A stretch of DNA of 64,000 bases from Thalassotalea euphylliae (GCF_003390395.1 NZ_QUOV01000001.1:1426001-1490000); one strand, 5' to 3'; shown: positions 8,556 through 18,044, counted from the first letter of the stretch. A program made the numbers and translations. Notes: generated from the sequence alone by a model not told the origin.

Positions 8556-9912
8556 AGTGATTGGCAAATGCTTTGCCTTCATACCTTTTAGCTTGGTTGT
8601 TCGATTCTGTAGTTTGAGCGAAATTCTTGGCCTGCTGGGGTACAGCAATATTATCTGCACTTGCCCAAAAGTCGCTGGAAATTTTATTGATCGCGTTAGA
8701 TTCAGCGTTTATTAAAATCGCAAAGCCGACACCTAAGTCAGGTGAGTAGCCAATATCGGCGCGGAAACCTTCAACCCAGCCGGAATGATAAATAATCGGG
8801 TAATCATCAAATTGATAAACACGCCAGCCATAACCATAGTGGGCATCTTTAAGATGCGAGCGCCAATGTCGACGCTTCAAGTCTTTGCGAGTGCGAATAC
8901 GTGGCGTGGTCAAATCCGCCAACAATGCCGGTGAAAGCACTTCTGGTTTGTGGCCTAGGTTGGCAATTAACCAGTTAGCCAAATCGGTGATACTGGCATT
9001 TACGCCAGCGGCAGGCTCAACTTTGTAGTAATCAGGTGAAACATAAACTTCACGCCACACATAACGCCTAATGGCATTGCCTTGCTTATCTTTTTTACCG
9101 GTTTTAATACGTTTGCGTAAAATATGAGGCTTCGCGGTATTGCTGTTATTGCGATACACCCCAATACCAACGCTGGCGTTGGCCATATTTAGCGGCTTAA
9201 ACACTTTTTCTTCGAGCAGCTCGGCATAGCTCTTTTCTTGGCTAGCTTCGATGGCCGGTTGCAAAAAACCATAGGCAATATTCTGATAGCCATAGCACTT
9301 TTCTGGTTCACATATGGGGTCAAGGCGATTAAAACGGCCTATCACCTTGTCCATGCTCCACTTTTCATGGAGTAGGTTATCGTAAGTATTTGGCATTAAG
9401 CCGCTGGTATGGCTGAGAATGTGTTTGAGCTTTATCTTTTCTGCTTTCCCCGTGGTTTTTAATTGAAAATGGGGAACATATTTAGTGATCGGGTCGTTCA
9501 GCGATAGCTTTTGTTCATGTGCCAACATAGTGGTGAGTGTTGCCGCAAAAGGTTTCGACACTGACGCTAATCGAAACACCGTACTGTAATTCACTTTTTT
9601 GCTTTTTTCTTTGTTGATATGACCAAAGGTTTCAATTGCTGCGATACGGTCGCCGCGGACAATGGCATAAGCACCGCCAGGAATACTGTATTTATTGAGC
9701 GTATGCCTAACTTTTCTTGCTAATGTGTTGTTAAAGCTAGTGATTGACTGCGTTTTTACTCGTTGCTTCGAACTTGCCTCGTTTGCTTGAGCATAGCCAT
9801 TTAGCATCAAGCCTAGCGATAGCGCGCCTAGCCATTGTATTGGGCTTTTTCGGTTAACACCTGAAAGCTTAGCAATAGGGCGACGACAAGATGAGTGAAT
9901 TAAAGACAACAA
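8551..9912 (-). CDS. Secreted serine hydrolase, class C beta-lactamase/PBP4* family
   Basis: 453 residues. A hydrophobic signal (WLGALSLGLMLNGYAQA) follows a long basic leader. The catalytic S-x-x-K is SVSK in FRLASVSKPF, the second motif is probably YQN in GYQNIAYGF, and the third is HSG in IIYHSGWVEGF. The protein should act in the periplasm on a beta-lactam-like, peptide or ester substrate; it is a beta-lactamase-fold serine hydrolase, not evidence of resistance. The longest start at 9912 is TTG with a weak GAG site, and the neighbouring TTG at 9909 is equally possible. Confidence 0.85.
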   Translation of the reverse strand: MLSLIHSSCRRPIAKLSGVNRKSPIQWLGALSLGLMLNGYAQANEASSKQRVKTQSITSFNNTLARKVRHTLNKYSIPGGAYAIVRGDRIAAIETFGHINKEKSKKVNYSTVFRLASVSKPFAATLTTMLAHEQKLSLNDPITKYVPHFQLKTTGKAEKIKLKHILSHTSGLMPNTYDNLLHEKWSMDKVIGRFNRLDPICEPEKCYGYQNIAYGFLQPAIEASQEKSYAELLEEKVFKPLNMANASVGIGVYRNNSNTAKPHILRKRIKTGKKDKQGNAIRRYVWREVYVSPDYYKVEPAAGVNASITDLANWLIANLGHKPEVLSPALLADLTTPRIRTRKDLKRRHWRSHLKDAHYGYGWRVYQFDDYPIIYHSGWVEGFRADIGYSPDLGVGFAILINAESNAINKISSDFWASADNIAVPQQAKNFAQTTESNNQAKRYEGKAFANHF

Positions 9913-10057
9913 ACGAAACTCAGCGAATGATTAACAAAGCCGCTCATTCTAACGGCAAGTCAACCAAATAAAAAGCTACACATTAAGATGTCTTTATTGT
10001 GGTTAATTTATTTTACAATTTCAGCCATTGAAAAATAACTAAGCCCCCTTATACAGT

Positions 10058-10096
10058 TAACTAGGTAAAGAAATAACTAGGTATAGAAATAACTAG
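10058..10096. repeat. 16-bp tandem repeat upstream of a small membrane protein
   Basis: Two units of TAACTAGGTAWAGAAA (10058-10073, 10074-10089) and a third partial unit to 10096, ending about 28 bp before the next start codon. It may affect the promoter or leader. Confidence 0.7.
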
Positions 10097-10124
10097 CCAA
10101 AAGAAATATCAGGCTGGAAAGATT

Positions 10125-10367
10125 ATGGAAGAAGCACTAGCACCAATCGGTCGATTTATTATGAGTCTTGTTCGCTACTTTGTGGTTGAGCTTATTGTTG
10201 ATCGCATTTTATACGGGGTAGGCTTTAGTGTGTTAAAACTGGTGAGTTTAGGCACATATCCAAGAAGCCCAGTATCTCGGCAAATGAAAAACCATTGCCT
10301 GTTTGCAGGCGTTGCCACCTTTACTATTGCCATCGTTCTAATTGCTGTTTTTAATGGTTTCAGCTAA
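10125..10367 (+). CDS. Small two-helix inner-membrane protein, unknown function
   Basis: 80 residues with a hydrophobic N-terminal segment (FIMSLVRYFVVELIVDRILYG) and a C-terminal helix (LFAGVATFTIAIVLIAVF). The charged linker SPVSRQMKN lies between them. No family recognised. The codon use and the ATG are plausible, and the genes after it run on the same strand. Confidence 0.6.
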   Translation: MEEALAPIGRFIMSLVRYFVVELIVDRILYGVGFSVLKLVSLGTYPRSPVSRQMKNHCLFAGVATFTIAIVLIAVFNGFS

Positions 10368-10436
10368 CACAGCCATTCGTATACTAATCAAAGCGTTAAC
10401 TGTCATAACAACAACATCAAAAAGGTACTACCCCCC

Positions 10437-10730
10437 ATGTCCAAGGTAATCTTACAAGGCTATATTGAAGTGCCTTTAAGTGAATTGAGCCTAGTTAAAG
10501 AAGCGCTTGAACGACATATCGAACTGACCAGAGCTGAACCTGGCTGCATAGTATTTAATATCGAGCCCGCGCAACAATATGCGAACCGGTTTAATGTGTA
10601 TGAAGAGTTTGTTGATCAAGCGGCGTTCGAGCAACATCAAGTCCGAGTAAAACAGCCCCATTGGGGGAAGATAAGCCAAAATGTTGCAAGGCACTATCAA
10701 ATTTCAGATTTAAGTGAAGTGAGCGATTAA
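10437..10730 (+). CDS. ABM-domain protein, putative quinol monooxygenase
   Basis: 97 residues: VILQGYIEVPLSELSLVKEAL, the EPGCIVFNIEP turn and NRFNVYEEFVDQAAFEQHQ follow the ABM/YgiN fold. An AAAGGT ribosome site precedes the ATG. It lies 29 bp before the Spo0M-like gene and may be cotranscribed. Function is inferred from the fold only. Confidence 0.8.
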   Translation: MSKVILQGYIEVPLSELSLVKEALERHIELTRAEPGCIVFNIEPAQQYANRFNVYEEFVDQAAFEQHQVRVKQPHWGKISQNVARHYQISDLSEVSD

Positions 10731-10759
10731 CACGCTCGAGTCAAATTAAGGAATTAATC

Positions 10760-11512
10760 ATGTTAAAAAAACTATTAGCCAGTGTTGGTATTGGTAAAGC
10801 AAAAGTCGATGCAATTTTATTGTCAGATACAATGCGCGCTGGCGATGACTTCGATGTTGAAGTAGTCATTACTGGTGGTGAAGTGGCGCAAGAGCTAAAC
10901 GGGCTAGAACTTGCGGTGATGGCACAGGCTAAAGCCGAAGCGGATGTTGGTGATGAAGAAGTAACTTACAATAAAAGCATCGTGCTGCAGCATTGGCATC
11001 AAGAGCTCAATATTACAGTTGCACCGGGTGAAGTCATTACCCGTCAGTTTACTTTAACTTTGCACCCAGAAACACCGGCGACCGAACTGTTTGGCCAACA
11101 TGTTTCCAAAGTTTGGCTGCAAACCGGCTTAGACATTAAAAATGGACTGGACGGCTCAGATAAAGACAGCTTGTTTATTCACCCTTCAGCCACTCAATTA
11201 GCAGTATTAGAGTTAGTGGAACAAAGCGGCTACTCATTATTCAAAATTGATATTGAAGCGGGGCAAGTGCGTGGCCATGGTTTTGCATCTCACTTACCTT
11301 GCTACCAAGAGTACGAGTTTAAGCCGCAAAGTCGTTCATTGTTCGGCGCTAAAGAGCTGGAAGTGACCTTTGTCGATAATGGCAGTGAAACGGGCGTATT
11401 AATTGAAATTGACCGCGCATTTTTAGGCGATGGCTACCGCAGTGTTTCTATTCCCAATCATTGCACAACAGTAAGTGCCGTTCGCCCCTATGTTGAGCGA
11501 CTGCTAGCTTAA
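10760..11512 (+). CDS. Spo0M-like arrestin-fold protein (sporulation-control family)
   Basis: 250 residues. MLKKLLASVGIGKAKVDAIL and a two-lobed beta-sandwich pattern with FTLTLHPETP are typical of the Spo0M family, which is widespread in non-sporulating bacteria and has no defined biochemical role. Cytoplasmic, with no signal peptide. AAGGAAT precedes the ATG, and a strong terminator follows. Confidence 0.85.
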   Translation: MLKKLLASVGIGKAKVDAILLSDTMRAGDDFDVEVVITGGEVAQELNGLELAVMAQAKAEADVGDEEVTYNKSIVLQHWHQELNITVAPGEVITRQFTLTLHPETPATELFGQHVSKVWLQTGLDIKNGLDGSDKDSLFIHPSATQLAVLELVEQSGYSLFKIDIEAGQVRGHGFASHLPCYQEYEFKPQSRSLFGAKELEVTFVDNGSETGVLIEIDRAFLGDGYRSVSIPNHCTTVSAVRPYVERLLA

Positions 11513-11578
11513 ATACACTTAACTCTATCGAGTTTAATCTAACCGTTACTAGTAAAAAAAGTAATAGTAAAAACTAAT

Positions 11579-11620
11579 AGTAAAAAAGCGCGTTAGCTTG
11601 ATGCAACGCGCTTTTTTACT
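11579..11620 (+). terminator. Rho-independent terminator after the Spo0M-like gene
   Basis: Perfect 16-bp stem AGTAAAAAAGCGCGTT / AACGCGCTTTTTTACT with a 10-nt loop. The A-tract and T-tract could let it work in both directions. Confidence 0.92.
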
Positions 11621-12165
11621 GCTGTTAAATAGGTGGCTTTTAGAGTGCTGTAGATAGGAAAGTTCAGCCACTAAACGGGAAGTTTTTAAAGGATTTACAG
11701 TAATTGGTAAAAGAATAAAAAAATGTGAAAGTATTTTCACAAATGCTAGGTCAATAGTATCAGTACCAAGCGAACAGACGTTTTACGCAAATTAAACGCG
11801 AGCGATTGTTAGCGAAGTGTTTTTGAATGAATTTTTTCTCCCAATACCCCAGTGCGTTTTATCTTTTTCGCACTTCCTTTGTGCTTCAAGGATGAAGCCT
11901 ATTTTTTTACTGATAAATAACCGCCTTTCTGTTTATTTCTAAGTGCATTGAGCTTGCTTAAATTTGCAAAATGAATACTGCTCAACCAAACTGCTAAAAC
12001 AATGTTGGCTTTATACGTTAGATCTTGCTGAATTTTAGATTGCTAGGTTGGCTAGGCGAAAGTGTTCTTTAAATAACAAGTGCTTACTGTTAAGAAGCAA
12101 AGCTAACTAGATTCAGCATATATCAAGCCAAAACAATTCTAATATTGAAACGGGATGTTCTAATC
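11621..12165. other. Non-coding stretch before the SRPBCC gene
   Basis: About 540 bp with no frame I trust. The only structure noticed is a short hairpin GTGAAA-GTAT-TTTCAC near 11726-11741. Reading frames here lack ribosome sites or family resemblance. Confidence 0.5.
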
Positions 12166-12699
12166 ATGTTAAAAAAGCTCATTTTAATTATTGGCGCTAT
12201 TATCGCATTGCCATTAATCGTTGCCTTATTCCTACCCAATAGCTACGAAGTAGAGCGACAAGTCATCATTAACAAGCCCAAAGCAGAAGTGTTTGATTAC
12301 GTAAAGTATTTAAAAAATCAAAATATTTACAGTAAGTGGGCGCAAATTGATCCCAACATGGTAAAAACCTTTCGTGGCGACGATGCACAAGTTGGCTTTG
12401 TTTCTCGCTGGGAGTCAGAGCACCCAGATGTCGGCACTGGTGAGCAAGAAATTATTGCTATCCAAGAAGGGGAAAAAATTGACTATGAACTTAGGTTTAT
12501 CAAGCCCTTTGAGGCGACTTCTCCTGCTTATATGACCACCGAAGCGGTGAGCAGCTCAGAAACTCAAGTTAGCTGGGGCTTTCAAGGGCATTTAAATTAT
12601 CCGATGAATCTCATGTTTTTATTTATCGATTTTAAACAAGTGATTGGTGATGACCTGCAGTTTGGTCTCAATAACTTGAAAATGATTTTAGAGAGCTAA
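12166..12699 (+). CDS. Membrane-anchored SRPBCC (START-like) protein
   Basis: 177 residues from ATG 12166, chosen over an upstream TTG at 12145 because it begins directly with an N-terminal anchor (MLKKLILIIGAIIALPLIVALF). The rest is a polyketide-cyclase/START-like fold: VERQVIINKPKAEVFDYVKYL, then YSKWAQIDPNM and VSWGFQGHL. Such folds bind hydrophobic ligands; the ligand is unknown. The DUF4019 gene follows 58 bp later. Confidence 0.85.
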   Translation: MLKKLILIIGAIIALPLIVALFLPNSYEVERQVIINKPKAEVFDYVKYLKNQNIYSKWAQIDPNMVKTFRGDDAQVGFVSRWESEHPDVGTGEQEIIAIQEGEKIDYELRFIKPFEATSPAYMTTEAVSSSETQVSWGFQGHLNYPMNLMFLFIDFKQVIGDDLQFGLNNLKMILES

Positions 12700-12757
12700 A
12701 ATGTTCTTTAGATTACGTAAACACGTACTCTAAACATTAATTATTAAAGGGATTTAA

Positions 12758-13165
12758 ATGATGAAAGTGTTACTTATTCTATTGATTAGTTGGATGCTCG
12801 TGCCTGTTACTTTCGCCAATGACGCACAGATGCTAGACGACAATGCAGGCATGAATTGGCTACAAATGATTGACGATGGTGAATATAGCAAGAGCTGGCA
12901 AGAAGCTGATAGCCTGTTTAAATCGCAATTAACCAGTAGTAAGTGGCAAAAAGCGCTACGCAACGTCAGAAAGCCGTTAGGCAAGGTTGTCATGCGAAAG
13001 AAACACTCTGCTCAAACACACACGTCTTTGCCTGGAATACCCGACGGGCATTATTTAGTGCTGACCTTTAAAACGCAATTTGAACAAAAAACTAAGGCTA
13101 TTGAAACGTTAACACTGAGCAAACAAAGTGGAGAATGGCGAGCAATTGGTTACTTTATTAAATAG
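12758..13165 (+). CDS. DUF4019 periplasmic protein
   Basis: 135 residues: signal peptide (LILLISWMLVPVTFA), then the DUF4019 pattern GEYSKSWQEADSLFK, RNVRKPLG, LPGIPDGHYLVLTFKTQF and WRAIGYFIK. Function unknown. An AAAGGGA site precedes tandem ATGs (12758 and 12761). Confidence 0.85.
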   Translation: MMKVLLILLISWMLVPVTFANDAQMLDDNAGMNWLQMIDDGEYSKSWQEADSLFKSQLTSSKWQKALRNVRKPLGKVVMRKKHSAQTHTSLPGIPDGHYLVLTFKTQFEQKTKAIETLTLSKQSGEWRAIGYFIK

Positions 13166-13171
13166 CGTGTA

Positions 13172-13318
13172 CAACTCTGCTACTTCAAGGTGCAGGATTT
13201 TAGCTGTCAAAAAACTTTAGCTGGAACAAAATGGCACCTTGAGAAATTCACTCGTAATAACCATTGGTCGGAAAAAGCCAGCCAGTCATCGCATACTCAT
13301 CAAGTAGTTGAATATATT
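13172..13318. repeat. Degenerate relative of the structured repeat
   Basis: The segment beginning ACTCTGCTACTTCAAGGTGC (13174-13193) resembles the left end of copy 1 at 2918-2937. A 9-bp inverted repeat TCAAGGTGC / GCACCTTGA (about 13185-13193 and 13234-13242) follows. The core motif is reduced to GTAATAACCATTGG near 13254. The right end AAGTAGTTGAATAT (13302-13315) is roughly complementary to the left. Considered a decayed copy; boundaries are approximate. Confidence 0.5.
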
Positions 13319-13366
13319 TTTTAACTAAACTGTTCTTATCGGAAAATTATTACTAAGGGATCACCG

Positions 13367-13921
13367 ATGAAAACAAATCTTTTTCGCCTAAACCGCCTAG
13401 GTACTGCCAGTGTCTTTACTGGTGCGATTACTGCTGGACTTATTAGTGCTGCAATCTCCGTTGTTTGCAGCACTACCGCTTATGCTGCTGAGCCAAAAGC
13501 GCAGGTTGCCCAGCAAACGAGCCCAATTGGTGGTGTTGATCACGTAGGGCTTGCGGTTTCTAATCTAGAGCGCTCAAAAACATTCTTCACTGAAACGCTA
13601 GGTTTTAAAGTGCTAGGTAAAGATTCAGACTATCCCGCCTACTTTTTAAATAATGGCTCGATAACTGTTACGTTATGGCAAACCACTAATGGCGAGCAGG
13701 CAACGCCATTCAACCGTAAAACTAATGTTGGCTTACACCATTTGGCATTTCAGGTAGATAGCTTAGCCAAGTTAAATCAACTTCACGAAACGCTGAAATC
13801 AGCACCAGGTGTAAAAATTGAATTTGCGCCAGAAAACCTTGGCAAAGGGCCAACAAAACATATGATGATTCGTGAGCCGAGCGGTAACCGCCTAGAGTTT
13901 ATCCATCGCGCTCGCCGTTAA
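13367..13921 (+). CDS. Exported VOC/glyoxalase-fold protein
   Basis: 184 residues. An N-terminal membrane or signal segment (ending TTAYA-AEP) precedes one vicinal-oxygen-chelate domain: GGVDHVGLAVSNLERSKTFF, GLHHLAFQVDSL and REPSGNRLEFIH supply the usual His, His and Glu metal ligands. Export is unusual, since most glyoxalase-fold enzymes are cytoplasmic. Substrate unknown. Confidence 0.85.
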   Translation: MKTNLFRLNRLGTASVFTGAITAGLISAAISVVCSTTAYAAEPKAQVAQQTSPIGGVDHVGLAVSNLERSKTFFTETLGFKVLGKDSDYPAYFLNNGSITVTLWQTTNGEQATPFNRKTNVGLHHLAFQVDSLAKLNQLHETLKSAPGVKIEFAPENLGKGPTKHMMIREPSGNRLEFIHRARR

Positions 13922-13996
13922 TCGTAATCAGTAAATTTTTATGCTAACGTTGCGCCAGTTATAAATACCTGCTTTTTAAATAAGGGAATCTACACA

Positions 13997-14569
13997 ATGC
14001 CAAAGGCGAGTGAAATTAAGAAGAACGCGGCGATTGAATATAACGGTGGCGTTTATTTTGTTAAAGATATTGAGCGCTCTGTTCCTCAAGGTCGCGCTGG
14101 TGGTAGCTTGTACAGAATGCGTATGTACAATGTGGTTACTGGTCAAAAAGTTGATGAAACCTTTAAAGATGTAGACATGTTGAACATGGCTGACTTAGTG
14201 CGTCGTCCTGCAATGTTCTCTTACATTGACGGTGACGAGTATGTGTTTATGGACAATGAAGACTACACGCCTTACAACATGAACAAAGAGTCAATTGCCG
14301 AGGAAGTGCTATTTATCGACGAAAGTACCCAAGGTTTGCAAGTCATTTTGGTTGATGGCAGCCCAGTAGGCGTGGACTTACCATCGAGTGTTGAGTTAGA
14401 TATTGTTGAGATAGACCCTTCAATTAAAGGCGCATCAGCAACGTCTCGTACCAAGCCAGCCACGTTATCAACGGGTCTAATTGTGCAGGTACCAGAGCAT
14501 ATTTCTAACGGTGATCGCATTAAAGTAAATACTGAAGAAAAACGCTTTATGAGCCGTGCTGACAAGTAG
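13997..14569 (+). CDS. yeiP: Elongation factor P-like protein EfpL (YeiP)
   Basis: 190 residues with three EF-P domains. [18 protein letters not shown] and the ending [20 protein letters not shown] match YeiP rather than EF-P. The domain I tip loop is VPQGRAGGS, with an arginine where EF-P has its modified lysine, as in the EfpL subgroup. The role is to relieve ribosome stalling at difficult motifs. Monocistronic, with a terminator 29 bp after the stop. Confidence 0.93.
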   Translation: MPKASEIKKNAAIEYNGGVYFVKDIERSVPQGRAGGSLYRMRMYNVVTGQKVDETFKDVDMLNMADLVRRPAMFSYIDGDEYVFMDNEDYTPYNMNKESIAEEVLFIDESTQGLQVILVDGSPVGVDLPSSVELDIVEIDPSIKGASATSRTKPATLSTGLIVQVPEHISNGDRIKVNTEEKRFMSRADK

Positions 14570-14597
14570 CCAAGCAGGCATAAATGTAAAATATTCG

Positions 14598-14622
14598 AAA
14601 GCGAGCCATGTGCTCGCTTTTT
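14598..14622 (+). terminator. Rho-independent terminator after yeiP
   Basis: 9-bp perfect stem AAAGCGAGC / GCTCGCTTT, 5-nt loop, T-run. Confidence 0.88.
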
Positions 14623-14684
14623 CTTGCTTAAAACACTATCTGTTAATTTATATCGCGGTAATAAAAGAAAAAGGGTTATAGATC

Positions 14685-15620
14685 ATGTCACAGTATCCAA
14701 TTGGTAAGCTTGGCCAGAAATGGGGCGAAGAGGAGCGAGCTTTATGGCTCGCCAAACAGTCAGTTAAGCGTTCTTATCAGGATGAAGTTGAAGCTAAAAT
14801 TAATAAACTAGCGAGCGACTTAACTGTCGAAAGTAATGCCGAAATTCATGTCGAAAGCTATGGCACTTTGGCCTATCACACAGGTGACTACAAGTTGTGG
14901 GCAATTAAAAGTGCAAACTGGTCAAATGAGAAAAAAACGGTTTTAGTCACTGGTGGTGTGCACGGTTATGAAACCAGCGGTGTGCAAGGGGCGATACGTT
15001 TTGCCGAAACCAAAATGGCTGATTACGCTGGACACTTTAATATTCTGGTACTACCGTGTTTAAGCCCTTGGGGTTATGAAACCATTAATCGCTGGAATCC
15101 TGAGGCGATTGACCCAAATCGCTCGTTTTATGAAGAAAGCCCCGCACAAGAGTCGGCGCTGGCCATGGCTTATGTCGCAAGTTTAGGGGTTAAGTTTGAT
15201 ATTCATATTGACCTGCATGAAACCACTGACACAGATAACAGTGAGTTTCGACCAGCACTTGCTGCGCGAGAAGGGACTACCCAAACCAACTGGAATATTC
15301 CTGATGGTTTTTACTTGGTAGGGGATAGCGAAAATCCTCAGCCTGCATTTCAACAAGCTATTATTGCCGCTGTTGCCCAAGTTACTCATATCGCGCCTGC
15401 TGACGAAAATGGTGAGATTATCGGCGCGCCATTAGAGCAACACGGCGTGATTAACTATGCCTACAAAAAGTTAGGTTTATGTGCTGGGCTTGCCAACGCC
15501 AATTTCGCGACGACAACGGAAGTTTACCCAGACAGCCCGAAAGTCGACGATGAAAATTGTATTTTGGCGCAAGTGGCAGCCATTACGAGTGGCTTGGATT
15601 ATGTTATTGAGCGAGCATAA
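14685..15620 (+). CDS. M14-family metallopeptidase
   Basis: 311 residues, cytoplasmic. The zinc site is visible as GGVHGYETSG (H-x-x-E) and HIDLHET (third ligand histidine). DPNRSF binds the substrate carboxylate, and the likely general base is Glu in FATTTEVYPDSP. It belongs to the carboxypeptidase/succinylglutamate desuccinylase-like clan; the substrate cannot be told. Its last 17 bp overlap the convergent DUF2252 gene. Confidence 0.88.
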   Translation: MSQYPIGKLGQKWGEEERALWLAKQSVKRSYQDEVEAKINKLASDLTVESNAEIHVESYGTLAYHTGDYKLWAIKSANWSNEKKTVLVTGGVHGYETSGVQGAIRFAETKMADYAGHFNILVLPCLSPWGYETINRWNPEAIDPNRSFYEESPAQESALAMAYVASLGVKFDIHIDLHETTDTDNSEFRPALAAREGTTQTNWNIPDGFYLVGDSENPQPAFQQAIIAAVAQVTHIAPADENGEIIGAPLEQHGVINYAYKKLGLCAGLANANFATTTEVYPDSPKVDDENCILAQVAAITSGLDYVIERA

Positions 15621-16917
15621 CTTTAAGCGCTTTTGTGTCTGCTTGAACTTGCTCGGCATAATGCTGACAAGCACTAATTAAACTGCTAATCACGTCTGGC
15701 AGAGTATTTACAACCGCTTGTTCAAATAGGGTTGAGCGGCGATCGCCACGGCAATGGGCAAGGGCTAATGCTTGGCCGCAAGCCTGTGCGTATTGCACAA
15801 AGCCTTGTTTACTCGTCGCTTTTTTACCTAAGCCAATGTGTTCAGGTTTGATGCCCACTTTCGCATGGTGGCGAGAGCGCACTAACCAATGATGCCCTTG
15901 CCATTCAACTTCATCGAGCACCAAATCTGGATTGCGCTGCATCCGGCGTTGGCAATTTACCGTGAGATGCGCGGCGTTAAGCTGGTTTACCGGCGACAAG
16001 TCGTCAGAATAAGCGAGTGGTGCGGCTTTACGTTGCTGCTTTACTTCAACAATATGACACAGTGACAATTGGCTTTGTGGTGATGTTTTAGGGCCAACTA
16101 ATAAGTAGTAGCGGCCCATATTCACTGAGCCAGTACCTGCGTTTAAACGAGCGACAATATCGTGAATATGATCGTCAACATATGGCCTAAATTGTTGATG
16201 AAGCGCTTGATAATCGCCCTCGTCAAGCTTGGCAAATTTTTCTGGCAAGTTAGCAAAGCAAATGCCGTCATCGGTTAAGTCAACAGCCTTAGCTAATGCA
16301 CTTTTGCTGTAAAAGGTGTCGCCATTGGCGGCACGCGATTGTGCTTTAAGCCAATGTTTGTGTAATAAGTGTTGCTCGGTAAATTCGGCAAGAGCTTGGT
16401 TGCGCTGCTGTGGAGAATCAATACACTGCTGACAAGTATCAAGATAGCTGGTTAAAAAACTATTGGCGGCTCTGTGACAATCTTCAATAGCAATAACAGG
16501 TTTGGTTGAATAGTCTTTTTCTGCGGAAATTTCTCCTGCTTTTATCCCTTGGCAATGACTTTGCGTTAAAAACAAACTGGTAATAAAGCGCGCAAGATCC
16601 CAGCTAGCATGGCCAATACAGGCATCATCAAAATCGTTTGGGCTGAAAATTACCGTATCGCCGTGTGCCCCCTCTTCGGTTAAAAAACCAAAATTAGAGG
16701 CATGGCAATCGCCCATAATATTCGTTAACGGTAGTAAGGATAGCTCCTTCGGAAGCGTTAAATTGCCCGCTTGAATATCTGCATAAAATAGAGGTGCTGA
16801 GCCGCGAAAAAAAACAAACGGGCTGGTTGCCATTTTTTGATGCTTTTCAATGCCCTCATGCGGCAGGGCGTTATCGGTTTGCTGTAAACATTGGCTGATA
16901 AAGGTGCTGCGATCCAT
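15604..16917 (-). CDS. DUF2252 family protein (kinase-fold-like)
   Basis: 437 residues. KMATSPFVFFRGSAPLFYADI, NIMGDCHASNFGF and FSPNDFDDACIGHASWDLAR are the DUF2252 hallmarks. The GDCHASNF and NDFDD segments resemble the catalytic loop and metal site of aminoglycoside-phosphotransferase-like kinases, so an ATP-dependent phosphotransfer is possible but unproven. ATG at 16917. The 3' end overlaps the M14 gene tail-to-tail. Confidence 0.88.
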   Translation of the reverse strand: MDRSTFISQCLQQTDNALPHEGIEKHQKMATSPFVFFRGSAPLFYADIQAGNLTLPKELSLLPLTNIMGDCHASNFGFLTEEGAHGDTVIFSPNDFDDACIGHASWDLARFITSLFLTQSHCQGIKAGEISAEKDYSTKPVIAIEDCHRAANSFLTSYLDTCQQCIDSPQQRNQALAEFTEQHLLHKHWLKAQSRAANGDTFYSKSALAKAVDLTDDGICFANLPEKFAKLDEGDYQALHQQFRPYVDDHIHDIVARLNAGTGSVNMGRYYLLVGPKTSPQSQLSLCHIVEVKQQRKAAPLAYSDDLSPVNQLNAAHLTVNCQRRMQRNPDLVLDEVEWQGHHWLVRSRHHAKVGIKPEHIGLGKKATSKQGFVQYAQACGQALALAHCRGDRRSTLFEQAVVNTLPDVISSLISACQHYAEQVQADTKALKVMLAQ

Positions 16918-16971
16918 AAAGCGCCGTCCTGTAAAGTATTGTCTTTTCGAGCGAATTGCTAAGTTATTAGC

Positions 16972-17787
16972 TTAGCGAGCAAAGAGCACTTTTTTAAGCT
17001 TTATTTTTACCGAACGCCAATGAGTGAGTGGCACTTTCGGGGCACGTTCAAATAAGTGCTGATAATCATCATCGTCAGGGTGCACTTCGCCGCCATGCGC
17101 CAACATAATGCCGCTGGGTGACAGATCTTTAATACGATGAAGTGAAGCTTGATAGCGATTTGGGTAAAACAAAGGAAATGGCGGGATAAAGCGGCCTTTG
17201 ACCGTCACCATTAAATCAGCCACATAAACTTTGCCTGTCGGTTGGTGATACAGGGATAAGTCACGATCGGTATGGCCTTGAGTAAATAATGCCTGCCAGT
17301 CACCAAAGCCTGGTAATGGCTGGCCGTCATCAAGTTTGATGTCTGGTGAGAGTTTCGGGTTGTACCATAAATTGCGCTTACCTTTGCCTTTTCGTTGCCC
17401 AACCCAGTTGGCTAAGGCAATGTCGGTTAAGTGCATCAGCTTACCATCAAGGCCACTGTACCAATGACCGTCAACGTTAGCAGCGGCGATTTGGCAACCG
17501 GTTAGCTTGCGAAGTTTATGAGCGGCACCTGCATGATCGGGGTGCATATGGGTAACGACTACTAGCTTTAATGCGCTCAAAGGCAGCATTAACGTGTGCT
17601 CAATAAATTCGCGAATCACTTTAATATCGGCGCGGCAACAACCGTCAAGTAACAAGAGTTCGTCACCTTGTTTGACTAGATAAATTGACTGAATATAGCC
17701 AGCCAATTCAAACAAAGTAGTGTGCTTTGATAAGACTTTCGTTGAGACATGAACGGCGTTTTCTATGGCGGGCGCATTAGTTGTCAT
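16972..17787 (-). CDS. MBL-fold metallo-hydrolase
   Basis: 271 residues. THMHPDHAGA (HxHxDH), HTDRDLSLY, the bridging aspartate in VYVADLMV, and LAHGGEVH supply the metal ligands of a glyoxalase II-like metallo-beta-lactamase fold. Substrate unknown. It lies 54 bp upstream of the DUF2252 gene on the same strand, so the two may be cotranscribed. Confidence 0.88.
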   Translation of the reverse strand: MTTNAPAIENAVHVSTKVLSKHTTLFELAGYIQSIYLVKQGDELLLLDGCCRADIKVIREFIEHTLMLPLSALKLVVVTHMHPDHAGAAHKLRKLTGCQIAAANVDGHWYSGLDGKLMHLTDIALANWVGQRKGKGKRNLWYNPKLSPDIKLDDGQPLPGFGDWQALFTQGHTDRDLSLYHQPTGKVYVADLMVTVKGRFIPPFPLFYPNRYQASLHRIKDLSPSGIMLAHGGEVHPDDDDYQHLFERAPKVPLTHWRSVKIKLKKVLFAR

Positions 17788-17940
17788 AATGTGTTGATAA
17801 GCGTCTTTATCCGTTTTTCATCTTGATATTATTATCGAAAACACGACTAAACATCAATTTCTGGTCGGATGAGATTAAAAAAGCTGACAAAAAGAATCGC
17901 CCTAAGGCAACGATAGAAAGTTTGATAATTGGCGGGGAAG

Positions 17941-17975
17941 GCAGCTAACTCAATATTTTGCGGTGAGTTAGCTGC
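17941..17975. other. Hairpin downstream of hugZ
   Basis: Perfect 11-bp stem GCAGCTAACTC / GAGTTAGCTGC around a 13-nt loop. No T-tract follows on either strand, so it is not a standard intrinsic terminator; it may protect the hmu transcript end. Confidence 0.5.
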
Positions 17976-18044
17976 TATTTACCTGCTAGCTAAGCGGGGA
18001 GCAGTTAAATTATTAGGCTAGCTTAGATGAAGTACACGCTAGTA

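Noticed and set aside
8551..9912. Serine hydrolase as an antibiotic-resistance beta-lactamase
   Set aside because: The fold is shared by many esterases and peptidases; only the catalytic motifs are seen and there is no resistance context.
11549..11740. 63-codon minus-strand frame near the Spo0M terminator
   Set aside because: It runs through a perfect terminator stem and is low complexity.
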